A DNA stretch of 64,000 nt from Pseudidiomarina taiwanensis (lineage in GTDB: Bacteria > Pseudomonadota > Gammaproteobacteria > Enterobacterales > Alteromonadaceae), in NCBI RefSeq assembly GCF_003987435.1, contig NZ_PIQG01000001.1:744001-808000 (forward strand), given 5' to 3'. Positions 50,718-61,059 of this stretch are shown here, piece by piece (position 1 is the stretch's first letter; each line of letters opens with the position of its first letter). The notes beneath the pieces were generated by a model that made no database searches, was not told the DNA's origin, and was given only the letters and a program-made list of their open reading frames with translations. The translations under genes and the position numbers were made by a program.

Positions 50718-51044
50718 TTGCAAGCTGAACAATTACGCGATTTTGTTATTGATAAAATTGAAGATCTTAAAGGCCGCGATATTCGCGTGCTCGACGTCCA
50801 TGATCAAACGGATGTTGCCGAATTTATGGTGGTCTGTTCGGGCAACTCGAAAACTCATGTAAAAAGTATCGCAAATCACGTTGCCACCGAAGCCAAACAC
50901 CAAGGAATTCCTCCTTTAGGTATCGAAGGCGATGATACCTCAGAGTGGGTTTTGGTTGATTTAGGTGATGTCATCGTCCATGTGATGCAAGAACCGATTC
51001 GCGACTTCTACGAGCTTGAAAAGCTTTGGAGCGCGCGTAAATGA
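50718..51044 (+). CDS. rsfS: Ribosomal silencing factor RsfS
   Basis: 108 aa. Binds uL14 and blocks subunit joining in starvation. Pattern [32 protein letters not shown] ([20 protein letters not shown]) and [16 protein letters not shown] is typical of the RsfS/Iojap family. TTG start at 50718 with GGAG about 13 bp upstream. Stop overlaps rlmH start. Confidence 0.94.
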   Translation: MQAEQLRDFVIDKIEDLKGRDIRVLDVHDQTDVAEFMVVCSGNSKTHVKSIANHVATEAKHQGIPPLGIEGDDTSEWVLVDLGDVIVHVMQEPIRDFYELEKLWSARK

Positions 51045-51511
51045 AAATCCAGCTGATCGCAGTCGGACAAAAAATGCCGAGCTGGGTCAGTGACGGTTAT
51101 ACGCAATACGCCAAACGCATGCCGGCAGAATGTCAACTTGAATTAGTTGAAATCGCGGCCGGCAAGCGTGGTAAAAACGCCGATATCCAGCGGATCTTGC
51201 AGCAAGAAGGGCAAGCCATGCTCGCTGCCGTTGGCAAAGGCAATCGCATCGTTACCCTCGAAGTCACCGGCAAGCCTTGGTCAACGCCACAGTTGGCAGA
51301 GCGCTTAGCCACCTGGCAAATGACTGGACAGGATGTCAGCCTGCTCGTTGGTGGGCCTGAGGGGCTCGCCCCAGCTTGCCAAGCTGCCGCTGATGAGCGT
51401 TGGTCGCTGTCGAATCTGACCTTGCCACATCCTATGGTGCGTATCATTCTTGCTGAGAGCCTCTATCGTGCCTGGAGTGTCAACAGTAACCACCCCTATC
51501 ATCGTGAATAA
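51041..51511 (+). CDS. rlmH: 23S rRNA (pseudouridine-1915-N3)-methyltransferase RlmH
   Basis: 156 aa SPOUT methyltransferase, one residue longer than E. coli RlmH. The knot is shown by [11 protein letters not shown] (near 105-115) and [26 protein letters not shown], with the C-terminal NHPYHRE that contacts the substrate. ATG overlaps the rsfS stop. Confidence 0.96.
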   Translation: MKIQLIAVGQKMPSWVSDGYTQYAKRMPAECQLELVEIAAGKRGKNADIQRILQQEGQAMLAAVGKGNRIVTLEVTGKPWSTPQLAERLATWQMTGQDVSLLVGGPEGLAPACQAAADERWSLSNLTLPHPMVRIILAESLYRAWSVNSNHPYHRE

Positions 51512-51513
51512 CC

Positions 51514-53388
51514 ATGTTGCAGCCACGTCGAACCCATATTCGTGATACCCAAGCAGAAGCTAGCTTGTTTGGCCGGCGGGTTTGGGTTGCCATGGCCATC
51601 GTGGTCCTCGTTTTCAGCATTTTGCTGAGTAATTTATATAAGTTACAAGTGTCTCAATTTGAGCAATTTCAAACCCGCTCAAATGACAATCGCATTAAAG
51701 TGGTCCCGATTTCACCCAACCGTGGTTTGATCTACGACCGCAAAGGTCGCTTGCTGGCTGAAAACGTGCCAGTGATGAGTCTCGAAATAACGCCTGAGCG
51801 CGTGGTGGATCTCGATAACACCCTCGCCCGCTTGCAGCAGCTCCTACAACTTGATGACAAAGTGATTGCGGATTTTCACGAAGCGCGGCGACGCGAACGG
51901 CGTTTTAACCAAGTCATTCTGCTTGATGATTTAAATGATGAACAAATCGCGAAATTGGCGGTGCGTCAACACGAATTTCCCGGAGTGAGTATCGAGGCGC
52001 GACTGGTCCGCTCCTATCCCCATGGTGAAGCCTTTACCCATGCCCTCGGTTATGTTGCCAAAATTAACCGCCGCGACTTGAACGCCCTACAAGAGCGTGG
52101 GCAAGGCGCTAACTACGCAGCGACCCGCACCATTGGCAAATTAGGTCTCGAGCGGTTTTACGAAGATTTATTACACGGCACTGTGGGTTACCGCCAAGTT
52201 GAGGTCGATATCCATGGCCGCAATTTGCGTACCTTATCCATTGAACCACCAATTCCTGGGCAAGATTTGTATCTCGAGCTTGATCTCGATTTACAAAAGT
52301 TTGCCTACGAGCTGTTGGGCGATCGCCGCGGCTCGATCGTCGTTATCGACCCACGTGATGGCGGCGTATTAGCCATGGTCAGTAAGCCCAGTTATGACCC
52401 CAACTGGTTCGTACGCGGGATTTCTTATCAGCAATATCAGTCATTGTTGCAGTCAAAACATTCACCGCTACTAAACCGCTCCACCCAGGGGGGCTACCCA
52501 CCGGCTTCGACTATCAAGCCACAAATTGCGGTATTGGGGCTCGAAGAAGGGATCATCGAAGAGGATACCCAAATTTGGGATCCCGGTTGGTTTGAGATTA
52601 AAGGCGTCGACCACCGCTATCGTGACTGGTTGAGTTGGGGCCATGGCTGGGTCGATGTCAATGATGCGATTGTCGAAAGTTGTGACACCTTCTACTACGA
52701 TTTAGCGCTGAAACTTGGCATCGATACTATTTCAGGATTCATGAGCCAATTTGGTTTTGGTGAAACCACCGGACTCGATTTGTTTGAAGAATCCGCAGCG
52801 GTGATGCCATCGCGCGGATGGAAACGCGCTCGTTTTAATGAACCTTGGTATGCCGGTGAAACTGTTTCGATCGGAATTGGTCAGAGTTACTGGACCGCAA
52901 CGCCAATTCAGTTGGCCGTCGCCACCGCCGCTACCATAAATCGTGGCAAACGCGTGGTGCCACGATTATTAGGTGAAATCGTCGATGGGCCGATTCGTTT
53001 ACCCGCAGTCAGCGAAGAAGCGGAACCCATTATTTTGCGCGACCCAAGTCATTGGGATGTGGCCATTAAAGGCATGAACGATGTCGTCGATAAGGTGAAA
53101 GGAACCGCCCACAATGCATTTCGCGGCGCCAGCTATAGTTCCGGTGGTAAAACTGGGACAGCGCAGGTCATTAGTATTGGCCAAGATGAAGAATATGTTG
53201 AAGAAGAAATTGCTGAAAAATTTCGGGACAACGCCATGTATGTTGGTTATGCGCCACAAGAGAACCCCGAAATTGTAGTGGTTTTCACCGTTGAAAATGC
53301 CGGTGGTGGCGGACGTATTGCGGCACCAAAGGCTCGTGAATTGATGGACTTTTATTTCGAAAAGGTAAGAACCGATGCGGACCAGTGA
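51514..53388 (+). CDS. mrdA: Penicillin-binding protein 2 (elongasome transpeptidase)
   Basis: 624 aa class B PBP. One N-terminal membrane helix (about 25-45), a pedestal domain (about 60-230) and a transpeptidase domain. Active-site Ser in PPASTIKP (near 330), SCD in VESCDTFYYDLAL, and KTGT in GGKTGTAQVI (near 545). Cross-links peptidoglycan with RodA during lateral growth, encoded next with 14-bp overlap. Follows rlmH by 2 bp. Confidence 0.96.
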   Translation: MLQPRRTHIRDTQAEASLFGRRVWVAMAIVVLVFSILLSNLYKLQVSQFEQFQTRSNDNRIKVVPISPNRGLIYDRKGRLLAENVPVMSLEITPERVVDLDNTLARLQQLLQLDDKVIADFHEARRRERRFNQVILLDDLNDEQIAKLAVRQHEFPGVSIEARLVRSYPHGEAFTHALGYVAKINRRDLNALQERGQGANYAATRTIGKLGLERFYEDLLHGTVGYRQVEVDIHGRNLRTLSIEPPIPGQDLYLELDLDLQKFAYELLGDRRGSIVVIDPRDGGVLAMVSKPSYDPNWFVRGISYQQYQSLLQSKHSPLLNRSTQGGYPPASTIKPQIAVLGLEEGIIEEDTQIWDPGWFEIKGVDHRYRDWLSWGHGWVDVNDAIVESCDTFYYDLALKLGIDTISGFMSQFGFGETTGLDLFEESAAVMPSRGWKRARFNEPWYAGETVSIGIGQSYWTATPIQLAVATAATINRGKRVVPRLLGEIVDGPIRLPAVSEEAEPIILRDPSHWDVAIKGMNDVVDKVKGTAHNAFRGASYSSGGKTGTAQVISIGQDEEYVEEEIAEKFRDNAMYVGYAPQENPEIVVVFTVENAGGGGRIAAPKARELMDFYFEKVRTDADQ

Positions 53389-54493
53389 CGAGCGCCAGCG
53401 CAATCCATGGCTGCAACGCTTCCATATTGATGGCCCTTTGTTTGTCGCGCTCTTGATTATGGCTGGGATCAGCATGGTCACTGTCTACTCTGCTGCCGGT
53501 GAAAATATGGCAATGCTTGAGCGGCAAGCGGTTCGAATTGGCCTTGCTTTTGTCGCTATGCTGGTCGTCGCCCAAGTCCCACTGGCGGTGATTCATCGCT
53601 GGTCGCTGCCCCTATTCGCAGTCGGAATTGTGCTATTACTCGGAGTTTTGCTGTTTGGTGAATCCAGCAAAGGCGCTCAGCGTTGGCTTGACCTTGGCCC
53701 TGTTACCATTCAACCGTCGGAGCTGATGAAACTTGCAGTCCCTATGGCAATCGCTTGGTTCATCGCTGAACATGGTCTACCTCCGCGGCTGACACGACTC
53801 GCTGCTGCCTTTTTGCTGCTGATGATTCCCACCCTAATGATTGCCAAACAACCGGACCTCGGAACCTCGTTGTTGATAGCAAGCTCGGGAATATTTGTGC
53901 TGTTCTTAGCCGGAATGAGTTGGCGTTTGATCACCTTCTTGGCTGTTGCCGCCAGTGCCTTTTTGCCGGTGCTATGGCTGTTTTTAATGCATGACTATCA
54001 GCGCCAACGGGTGTTAACCTTTCTTGACCCAGAGCGTGACCCACTTGGCGCAGGCTATCAAATTATTCAATCTAAAATTGCGATTGGCTCAGGTGGCATC
54101 GAAGGCAAAGGCTGGCTGCAAGGCACTCAATCACAACTGGAATTTTTGCCTGAACGGCATACCGACTTTATCTTCTCAGTGTTTGCTGAAGAGTTCGGCC
54201 TACTGGGCGTTATCGGCCTGTTTTTGGTGTACGGCTATATTATTTTCCGCGGCCTTCAGATCGCGCTGCGGGCGCAGCAAGTTTATCAAAAACTTCTCGC
54301 CGGAAGCCTCACCCTTACCTTCTTTGTTTATATTATGGTAAATATTGGCATGGTCTCTGGGCTATTACCGGTAGTTGGCGTACCCTTGCCGCTCGTAAGC
54401 TATGGCGGAACCTCTATGGTCACACTACTGACTGGGTTTGGCCTGTTAATGGCAATTGCCACTGACCGCCGTTTGGTGATGCGAAATATCTAA
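53375..54493 (+). CDS. rodA: Peptidoglycan glycosyltransferase RodA
   Basis: 372 aa SEDS family, ten membrane helices. Typical SEDS segments are visible: GAQRWLDLGPVTIQPSELMK, KQPDLGTSLLIASSG, DYQRQRVLTFLDPERDPLGA GYQIIQSKIAIGSGG and LPERHTDFIFSVFAEEFG. Polymerises glycan strands for PBP2. Length like E. coli RodA (370). Confidence 0.96.
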   Translation: MRTSDERQRNPWLQRFHIDGPLFVALLIMAGISMVTVYSAAGENMAMLERQAVRIGLAFVAMLVVAQVPLAVIHRWSLPLFAVGIVLLLGVLLFGESSKGAQRWLDLGPVTIQPSELMKLAVPMAIAWFIAEHGLPPRLTRLAAAFLLLMIPTLMIAKQPDLGTSLLIASSGIFVLFLAGMSWRLITFLAVAASAFLPVLWLFLMHDYQRQRVLTFLDPERDPLGAGYQIIQSKIAIGSGGIEGKGWLQGTQSQLEFLPERHTDFIFSVFAEEFGLLGVIGLFLVYGYIIFRGLQIALRAQQVYQKLLAGSLTLTFFVYIMVNIGMVSGLLPVVGVPLPLVSYGGTSMVTLLTGFGLLMAIATDRRLVMRNI

Positions 54494-54503
54494 GGATGAT
54501 GAA

Positions 54504-55484
54504 ATGAAAACCCTAACTTGGCTGTCCACACTAGCACTTACCGCTGCGCTAAGCGCCCCAAGTAGCTTTGCCAATACCGAACAAGCAGAACAAAGTTTTA
54601 TTGCTGAAACAGCGCAAAAGTATCAGCTCGAGCCCGAACAAATCGCCCAATGGCTTAGCCAAGCCGAGCTGAATCAAGAGGTTCTTGACGCCATTCAGCG
54701 CCCATGGGAAGCCAAACCTTGGCATCAATATTACCCAATTTTCCTCACCGAGAAGCGTCTCAATGCCGGTCTCAAGTTTTGGCAACAACATCAAGCTGAA
54801 CTTGCGCGCGCCGAGCAGGAGTTTGGGGTTCCGGCGGAAGTTATCGTTGCCATCATTGGCGTTGAAACCTTTTATGGTAGCTACAAAGGTAAATACCCTG
54901 TCCTCGATGCGCTTTATACCCTTGGTTTTCACTATCCACCGCGGGCCAAATTTTTCCGTTCAGAACTTGGTCATTTATTCGCCCTTGCCAACGAAGAAGG
55001 TTTTGATATCGCAGCGCTAAATGGCTCTTATGCCGGAGCCATGGGTTATGGCCAATTTATCTCCTCCAGCTATCGCGCTTATGCGATCGATTTTGACGGG
55101 GATAATATTCGCGATCTACTCAATAATCCGGTCGATGCCATTGGCAGTGTTGCGAATTATTTCGCTCGGCATGGCTGGCAGCCAAATGCCCCGGTCGCAT
55201 TTGAGCTCGTTGCCAACGAGACCCATGGCGCGCTCGTTAAGGAAGGTCTCAAACCGAGCCAAACAGTGGCAGAGTTGCAGGCCCAAGGGTTGCAACTACC
55301 CAGCAATGTAACGCTCACTGACTCAGCCAAAGCACAAGTGTATGCGTTTGAGCAGGCAGAGGGCGAAGACTACTGGCTGGGCCTGCAGAACTTTTACGTC
55401 ATCACCCGCTACAACCATAGCCCGTTATATGCCATGGTCGTACATCAGTTCAGTCAACAACTGCGTGAGTCGATGAGCCCATGA
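54504..55484 (+). CDS. mltB: Lytic murein transglycosylase B
   Basis: 326 aa. Signal peptide (about 1-23, ending SSFA-N) without a clear lipobox, so perhaps soluble in the periplasm rather than a lipoprotein like E. coli MltB. Catalytic Glu in VEVIVAIIGVETFYGSYKG-like segment (GVETFYGSYKGKYPVLDAL), followed by GSYAGAMGYGQFISSSYRAY and FDGDNIRDL. Cleaves glycan strands to 1,6-anhydromuropeptides. Overlaps rlpA by ATGA. Confidence 0.93.
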   Translation: MKTLTWLSTLALTAALSAPSSFANTEQAEQSFIAETAQKYQLEPEQIAQWLSQAELNQEVLDAIQRPWEAKPWHQYYPIFLTEKRLNAGLKFWQQHQAELARAEQEFGVPAEVIVAIIGVETFYGSYKGKYPVLDALYTLGFHYPPRAKFFRSELGHLFALANEEGFDIAALNGSYAGAMGYGQFISSSYRAYAIDFDGDNIRDLLNNPVDAIGSVANYFARHGWQPNAPVAFELVANETHGALVKEGLKPSQTVAELQAQGLQLPSNVTLTDSAKAQVYAFEQAEGEDYWLGLQNFYVITRYNHSPLYAMVVHQFSQQLRESMSP

Positions 55485-56290
55485 ACAGCGCGGTCAAAGT
55501 TTGCCTCAGCCTGCTCTTGATAAGCCTTTTAGCCAGTTGCGCGAAAGGCCCGAACCATGGCCGCTATAGCCAAAAATATGACAGCATTCCAGATCGCCTC
55601 CCGAGTGCCGCGGAGCTGGTCGAGCCAACCCCAAAAGTTGAACCGCCGAGCCGTCAAGGCAACCGCGACTATGAACTGTTTGGTCGCACCTGGCGAGTCA
55701 TGTCAGATGCGCGCGGCTTCAGCGAAACAGGTGTCGCCTCTTGGTACGGTGAGAAGTTTCATGGTCACCTGACCTCCAATGGCGAAATTTACGACATGTA
55801 TGCTATGAGCGCAGCGCATAAAACCCTGCCGCTGCCGACCTATGTGCGAGTGACGAATCTGAATAATGACCAAAGTGTGGTGGTGCGAGTAAACGACCGT
55901 GGGCCCTTCCATGACGATCGCATTATCGATCTCAGTTATGTCGCTGCTTATAAAATCGGCATGCTCGATACGGGAACGGCACCGGTGCGCGTCGAGGCCT
56001 TGCATCCGCCACTCCAACCAAACCAGTTGTTAACCGCAACGCCACTTGAGCCAGCTGAATTACCGCCGCAATACTTTATCCAAGTTCACGCGGGAGGAAA
56101 TCTCGAACGGCTGAGTCAAGAAGCCGCGCGTTTACAAGAAATATACCAAGTTCCTGCAACTACTCAGCCAAATAATGGTCTATATCGACTCGTCCTTGGA
56201 CCTTTTGCTGCACCGCAAACCGATATTTTGCTGGCACAACTACGGGCCGATGGATTTACCGGAGTTTTTCGCGTGCAAGTGCAGGAGTAA
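55481..56290 (+). CDS. rlpA: Septal ring lytic transglycosylase RlpA
   Basis: 269 aa. Lipobox LLASC (Cys20) marks a lipoprotein. Double-psi beta-barrel domain (about 80-170): GVASWYGEKFHGHLTSNGEIY, LPTYVRVTNLNNDQSVVVRV, NDRGPFHDDRIIDLSYVAA, with catalytic Asp in NDRGPF. C-terminal SPOR domain (about 195-268; YFIQVHAGGNLERLSQEA) binds denuded glycan at the septum. Usual position between mltB and dacA. Confidence 0.94.
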   Translation: MNSAVKVCLSLLLISLLASCAKGPNHGRYSQKYDSIPDRLPSAAELVEPTPKVEPPSRQGNRDYELFGRTWRVMSDARGFSETGVASWYGEKFHGHLTSNGEIYDMYAMSAAHKTLPLPTYVRVTNLNNDQSVVVRVNDRGPFHDDRIIDLSYVAAYKIGMLDTGTAPVRVEALHPPLQPNQLLTATPLEPAELPPQYFIQVHAGGNLERLSQEAARLQEIYQVPATTQPNNGLYRLVLGPFAAPQTDILLAQLRADGFTGVFRVQVQE

Positions 56291-56362
56291 CTGCACATTC
56301 GTACTAATAAATGGTACGATTCGCACTTCATTTTAGGCATGAGAAACGTAGAGAATTTACAC

Positions 56363-57526
56363 ATGGGAAGTTTTGTTCGTCAGTTCGTTCAAATCGTTAT
56401 CGTCGCCACTGCATTACTTGGCTATACCGCTAGCGCAGCGATTGTTCCACCGCCACCTAAAGTCAATGCAAACGGCTATATTTTGGTCGACTACACGACC
56501 GGTCAAGTAATTATGGAAGGCAATGCTGATGAGCAATTGTCACCTGCTTCACTGACGAAAATGATGACCAGCTATATCATTGGGCGCGAAATGCAAGCAG
56601 GCCGCATTGCCAACGATGACTTAGTCACCATCAGCGAAAACGCTTGGGCGAAAAACTTCCCTGAATCATCAAAAATGTTTATCGAAGTTGGCAAGCAAGT
56701 TTCCGTCGCAGAACTGAATCGCGGTATCGTCATCAGCTCAGGTAATGATGCGTGTGTTGCGATGGCCGAACATATCGCGGGCAGTGAGTCAGCCTTTGCC
56801 GACTTGATGAATGCCTATGCAGCAGAGCTTGGCTTAAGCGGCACTAACTTCATGAACAGCCATGGCTTGCCCGACCCTGATCAATACACCACGGCTCGAG
56901 ATATGGCCACACTTGGAATTGCACTTATTCGTGACGTTCCTGAGGAGTACGCCCTTTACGCTGAGAAATCATTCACCTACAACAACATCAAGCAATACAA
57001 CCGTAACTCACTGTTATGGGACCGCAGCATGAATGTTGATGGGATCAAAACCGGGCATACCTCAGAAGCAGGTTATAGCTTAGTCTCTTCAGCAGTAGAG
57101 GGCGACACCCGCCTAGTTGCTGTGGTGATGGGCACAGCTAGCGAGCAAGCACGTAAAGTCGAAAGCAAAAAACTTCTTAATTACGGCTTCCGCTACTACG
57201 AGACAGTCAAAGCCTATGCCGCAGGCGATAGCTTCGTGGAACATCGCATCTGGGGAGGTGAGCAAGACACCATTCAGTTGGGTGTAGCCGAAGATGTGGT
57301 GGTGACGCTACCACGCGGTCAGCGGGACAATCTGCAAGCGAATTTTGAGCTCAGTCAAGAGCTTGAAGCGCCATTAGAAAAAGGCACTCAAGTTGGTATG
57401 GTGTATCTCCAACTTGATGGTGAAGATGTTGCCAGCTTCCCTTTGGTCACCCTCAACTCAGTTGCTGAAGGTGGCTGGTTCAAGCAACTTTCAGATTGGG
57501 CTGCGAAGAAGTTTAGCGACGAATGA
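56363..57526 (+). CDS. dacA: D-alanyl-D-alanine carboxypeptidase (PBP5/6 type)
   Basis: 387 aa. Signal peptide, then serine peptidase S11 motifs: SLTK in LSPASLTKMM, SGN in VISSGNDAC, KTG in GIKTGHTSEAGYS. A PBP5-type C-terminal beta domain (about 275-360) and an amphipathic tail anchor (GWFKQLSDWAAKKF) finish it. I chose ATG 56363, with GAGA 8-10 bp upstream; ATG 56339 lacks a spaced ribosome site. Trims pentapeptides. Stop overlaps dat (ATGA). Confidence 0.95.
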   Translation: MGSFVRQFVQIVIVATALLGYTASAAIVPPPPKVNANGYILVDYTTGQVIMEGNADEQLSPASLTKMMTSYIIGREMQAGRIANDDLVTISENAWAKNFPESSKMFIEVGKQVSVAELNRGIVISSGNDACVAMAEHIAGSESAFADLMNAYAAELGLSGTNFMNSHGLPDPDQYTTARDMATLGIALIRDVPEEYALYAEKSFTYNNIKQYNRNSLLWDRSMNVDGIKTGHTSEAGYSLVSSAVEGDTRLVAVVMGTASEQARKVESKKLLNYGFRYYETVKAYAAGDSFVEHRIWGGEQDTIQLGVAEDVVVTLPRGQRDNLQANFELSQELEAPLEKGTQVGMVYLQLDGEDVASFPLVTLNSVAEGGWFKQLSDWAAKKFSDE

Positions 57527-58371
57527 ACATAGTCTATTTAAACGGTAGCTGGGTTGCTGCCGAAGATGCAAAAGTCTCGGTTTTTGACCGAGGCTTTTTG
57601 TTTGCGGATGGTATTTATGAGGTGGTGACAGTTTATAGTGGTCGCCCTTTCCTGCTCGATGAGCATTTGCAACGCCTGCAGCGCTCGCTCAAGGCATTGC
57701 ACTTGCAACATGCCCTCGACCTTGATTATCGACAGCTAATTGCACAATTAATTGAGCGTAACCAAGTTGATAATGGCTTAGTCTATATTCAAGTGACCCG
57801 CGGTGCCGAAGCACAACGCTCGCACCTGCCACAAACAGAGATGACGACGCCCACGATATTCGCCACTGTTTCACCGCTCACACCGCATTGGGACACTCCT
57901 GAGCCAGTACGGGTCTGTTTGTTGGAAGACATTCGTTGGCTGCGCTGCGACATTAAGAGCATCAGTCTGCTCGGCAATATTATGCTCAAACAAGAGGCCG
58001 CCAACCGTGGTGGCGCCGAGGCAATTCTGCATCGCAATGGCAGTATCACCGAAGGCACCTCAGCAAACTATTTTGCCGTGCGTGACGGCAAACTCTGGAC
58101 TGCGCCAGCTGACCACTTGATTTTACCCGGTATCACCCGCATATGGACTATTGAGCTTGCTCGACAGTGCGGTATCGAAGTCATTGAACAAGCCTTCACT
58201 GTTAACGACTTAGATACTCTTGATGAGCTCTTTTTAACGAGCTCAAGTCGAGAGATTCAACCTGTCGCGCAAATTGATGATAAAATCATCGCAGCAGGTC
58301 GAGTGGGACCGATAACCCAACGGTTAATCGAAGCCTTTCACGACAGTAAACGGCGTCATCTGGAACAGTAA
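57523..58371 (+). CDS. dat: D-amino acid aminotransferase
   Basis: 282 aa PLP fold-type IV. Catalytic Lys in [20 protein letters not shown] (near 146), [19 protein letters not shown] near the N-terminus, and [14 protein letters not shown] and [10 protein letters not shown] downstream. The pattern follows Bacillus D-amino acid transaminase rather than branched-chain IlvE. Placed between dacA (releases D-Ala) and ybeD, suggesting recycling or supply of D-alanine/D-glutamate, an inference from context. Confidence 0.88.
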   Translation: MNIVYLNGSWVAAEDAKVSVFDRGFLFADGIYEVVTVYSGRPFLLDEHLQRLQRSLKALHLQHALDLDYRQLIAQLIERNQVDNGLVYIQVTRGAEAQRSHLPQTEMTTPTIFATVSPLTPHWDTPEPVRVCLLEDIRWLRCDIKSISLLGNIMLKQEAANRGGAEAILHRNGSITEGTSANYFAVRDGKLWTAPADHLILPGITRIWTIELARQCGIEVIEQAFTVNDLDTLDELFLTSSSREIQPVAQIDDKIIAAGRVGPITQRLIEAFHDSKRRHLEQ

Positions 58372-58373
58372 TC

Positions 58374-58640
58374 ATGCAGAAAACACGTTTTGATGAACTG
58401 GTAGACTTCCCCTGCCACTTCACTTTTAAAGTGATGGGTGTGGCAACCGAGAGCTTACCAGAACAAATTATTGAAGTAGTGCAACAACATGCACCGGGCG
58501 ATTATTCCCCCACGGTAAAACCAAGTAGCAAAGGCAACTACCACTCCGTCTCAATTAGTATTCGAGTGGAAAGTCAAAGCCATATCGAAACACTTTATAC
58601 TGCCCTCGCAGCGATCGAAGATGTCCGCTATGTGCTCTAA
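58374..58640 (+). CDS. ybeD: DUF493 protein YbeD
   Basis: 88 aa, same size as E. coli Ybe[20 protein letters not shown] and [20 protein letters not shown] define the DUF493 ferredoxin-like (ACT-like) fold. No settled role; it is constantly linked with lipB and lipA. Overlaps lipB by about 11 bp. Confidence 0.94.
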   Translation: MQKTRFDELVDFPCHFTFKVMGVATESLPEQIIEVVQQHAPGDYSPTVKPSSKGNYHSVSISIRVESQSHIETLYTALAAIEDVRYVL

Positions 58641-59286
58641 ATTAGTGGTGCGTAACCTTGGTCGGCAGCCTTACGAGCCGATCTGGCACGCAATGCAACA
58701 ATTCACCGATAACCGTGATGGCCAAACGGCTGACGAGATTTGGTTGCTCGAGCACGACCCAGTGTTTACGCAAGGGCAAGCGGGCAAGGAAGAGCACCTG
58801 CTTGCGCCTGGTGATATCCCCGTGGTGAAAGTCGATCGCGGCGGTCAAGTCACCTATCACGGTCCTGGCCAACTCGTCGTCTACTTTTTGCTCGATATTC
58901 GCCGGCGCAAAATGGGCGTCCGACAACTGGTCAGCCATATCGAACAAAGCATCGTGGCGCTGATGGCAGACTATGGCGTTGAGGCAGCGCCGCGCGCTGA
59001 TGCTCCCGGAGTTTATGTCGATGGCGCTAAACTATGTTCACTTGGTTTGCGTATAAGAAACGGCTGCTCATTTCATGGGCTGGCGTTAAATGTTAATATG
59101 GACCTCGCGCCGTTTTTGCGGATTAACCCATGTGGGTATGCTGGCATGCAAATGGTGCAAAGTAGTGATTTAGGCGGCCCCCAAACGGTGCAAGACGCTG
59201 CCGAGAAATTAACGGACTGTATTTTAGCCGAGCTCGATTACGAGCAAGCAATTCATGTAACAGGACTCGCAAAAGATTATGAGTAA
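58630..59286 (+). CDS. lipB: Octanoyltransferase LipB
   Basis: 218 aa. Transfers octanoyl from ACP to lipoyl domains. Motifs: [55 protein letters not shown] (with the active-site Lys and Cys-containing region), [14 protein letters not shown] 58630 inside ybeD chosen over 58621. Substrate product goes to LipA, encoded next with an 8-bp overlap. Confidence 0.96.
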   Translation: MCSKLVVRNLGRQPYEPIWHAMQQFTDNRDGQTADEIWLLEHDPVFTQGQAGKEEHLLAPGDIPVVKVDRGGQVTYHGPGQLVVYFLLDIRRRKMGVRQLVSHIEQSIVALMADYGVEAAPRADAPGVYVDGAKLCSLGLRIRNGCSFHGLALNVNMDLAPFLRINPCGYAGMQMVQSSDLGGPQTVQDAAEKLTDCILAELDYEQAIHVTGLAKDYE

Positions 59287-60244
59287 ACCCGTACGCGTTG
59301 AACCTGGAGTCAAACTCCGTGATGCCGATAAAATGGCACTTATCCCCGTTAAAATCGTTCCGACTGAGCGCGACCAAATGTTGCGTAAGCCGGAGTGGCT
59401 AAAGGTTAAGTTACCCGCTTCAACGCAACGCATCGACGAAATCAAACAAGCGATGCGCAAACATGGTCTGCACTCGGTATGTGAAGAAGCATCTTGTCCA
59501 AACTTACCTGAATGCTTCAATCACGGCACTGCAACCTTTATGATCCTTGGCGCTATCTGTACCCGCCGCTGCCCATTTTGTGATGTTGCCCATGGTCGGC
59601 CATTGCCGCCCGATCCAGAAGAGGCGGTCAAACTCGGTCAAACTATCCGTGATATGAAAGTAAAGTATGTGGTAGTGACCTCAGTTGATCGGGATGATCT
59701 GCGCGATGGTGGTGCCCAACACTTTGCTGATTGTATCCGCGAAATTCGCGCACACAGTCCGGGTATTCAAGTCGAGGTTCTGGTTCCTGACTTCCGTGGA
59801 CGGATGCAAGTTGCGCTCGATATTCTGACAGCTGAGGCGCCTGACGTCTTTAACCACAATCTTGAGACCGTGCCACGCATGTACAAAGCAGCTCGCCCTG
59901 GCGCAAATTATCAATGGTCGCTCGATTTATTGAAAAATTACAAAGCCGCTCGTCCAGATATCCGGACTAAATCTGGACTGATGGTCGGTCTTGGTGAAAC
60001 CAACGAAGAAATCCTTGAAGTGATGCGTGATCTGCGTGCTCACAACGTCGATATGCTGACCATTGGACAATATTTGCAGCCAAGCCGTCACCATCTACCG
60101 GTAACGCGCTACGTCACCCCTGATGAGTTTGAAATGTTCCGCGTAGAAGGCGAAAAAATGGGCTTTACCCACATCGCTAGTGGCCCTCTCGTGCGTTCAT
60201 CTTATCATGCTGACCTACAAGCAGCGGGAAAGGAGGTTAAATGA
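59279..60244 (+). CDS. lipA: Lipoyl synthase
   Basis: 321 aa, same as E. coli LipA. Two 4Fe-4S clusters: auxiliary [12 protein letters not shown] (near 68-79) and radical [11 protein letters not shown] (near 94-101). Inserts sulfur into octanoyl-lysine. C-terminal [11 protein letters not shown] is intact. Followed with ATGA overlap by a MAPEG gene. Confidence 0.97.
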   Translation: MSKPVRVEPGVKLRDADKMALIPVKIVPTERDQMLRKPEWLKVKLPASTQRIDEIKQAMRKHGLHSVCEEASCPNLPECFNHGTATFMILGAICTRRCPFCDVAHGRPLPPDPEEAVKLGQTIRDMKVKYVVVTSVDRDDLRDGGAQHFADCIREIRAHSPGIQVEVLVPDFRGRMQVALDILTAEAPDVFNHNLETVPRMYKAARPGANYQWSLDLLKNYKAARPDIRTKSGLMVGLGETNEEILEVMRDLRAHNVDMLTIGQYLQPSRHHLPVTRYVTPDEFEMFRVEGEKMGFTHIASGPLVRSSYHADLQAAGKEVK

Positions 60245-60633
60245 GTACCTTAATTTGGTGTTTATTGATTGCGGGATTATTACCTATTGCTGCAAAGGCC
60301 CCTGTCGTGTTCTTCCAAAACAAAGACAATGGCTACGACAATCGCCACCCACGCGCACAACAGCAACGCTTAACTGGGGTTGGCGCACGCGCAGTGGCGG
60401 GTCATTACAATGCCTTTGAAGCGTTTCCTCTGTTTGCGGCGGCGGTATTATTAGTTATCGCAACAGACCAAATCACAGCCCTAAATCAAACCCTTGCTGT
60501 AGCATTTGTGGCGCTTCGTATCGCCTATCAAATTCTCTATCTGATGAATTGGGATAAGCTACGCAGCCTAGTATGGCTATTCGCCCTGCTGTGCCCAGTT
60601 GTGATGATTGCTCAGACCGCGATTCAGATTTAA
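60241..60633 (+). CDS. MAPEG family membrane protein
   Basis: 130 aa, four hydrophobic helices. The stretch [29 protein letters not shown] (split by the fold) and [22 protein letters not shown] is the MAPEG/YecN-like pattern; relatives include glutathione-linked membrane enzymes, but the bacterial members are mostly uncharacterised. ATG overlaps the lipA stop, so it is the last gene of the long leuS-lipA block. Confidence 0.85.
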   Translation: MSTLIWCLLIAGLLPIAAKAPVVFFQNKDNGYDNRHPRAQQQRLTGVGARAVAGHYNAFEAFPLFAAAVLLVIATDQITALNQTLAVAFVALRIAYQILYLMNWDKLRSLVWLFALLCPVVMIAQTAIQI

Positions 60634-60754
60634 TTTACGAGCATGCTCTAGCGAGAGCCCCTCTGATGTTTCGGAGGGATTGCAGTAACACTATCCATAC
60701 CCCAAACGGTATCGTTCACATACCCTGCTGGATCAGTCCCCACCAGCGCTACGT

Positions 60755-61013
60755 GAACTGGAAGCGTTTAAGTGTGTTCTTCGACTACCCGGTCGAGATA
60801 CGCAAAGCTATCTACACCACCAATGCCATTGAGTCCCTAAACGCGTCACTGCGCAAAATCACCAAAACTCGCAGGTCATTCACGAACGATGAAGCCGTGA
60901 TGAAGGTTCTGTACTTAGCCTTGCATCAGGCTTCAAAAAAGTGGACGATGCCCATACGAAACTGGAAACCGGCCATGGCGCAGTTCGAGATTATGTACCA
61001 AGATCGGATTTAA
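60755..61013 (+). pseudogene. IS256-family transposase fragment (C-terminal)
   Basis: About 86 codons. WKRLSVFFDYPVEIRKAIYT TNAIESLNASLRKITKTRRS and YLALHQASKKWTMPIRNWKP are the C-terminal end of an IS256 mutator-type transposase. The catalytic domain upstream is gone, so it is inactive. The open frame extends upstream to 60573 but that part is unrelated sequence and overlaps the MAPEG gene. Confidence 0.85.
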
Positions 61014-61059
61014 TAGTGCAAATAGCCATTTACACAAAATTTTTTACAGTCTCGCAGTC
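60755..61059 (+). mobile_element. Remnant right end of an IS256-family element
   Basis: Contains the C-terminal fragment of an IS256-type transposase and, after its stop, TTTACACAAAATTTTTTACA (61030-61049), which fits the terminal inverted repeat of this family. The left part of the element, most of the transposase and the other repeat are missing. The left 120 bases after the MAPEG stop are of unclear origin. Confidence 0.75.

Noticed and set aside
60640..60649. Palindrome GAGCATGCTC and nearby CCCTC/GAGGG stem after the MAPEG gene
   Set aside because: Short, without U-tract or link to a known element; could be chance or IS debris.
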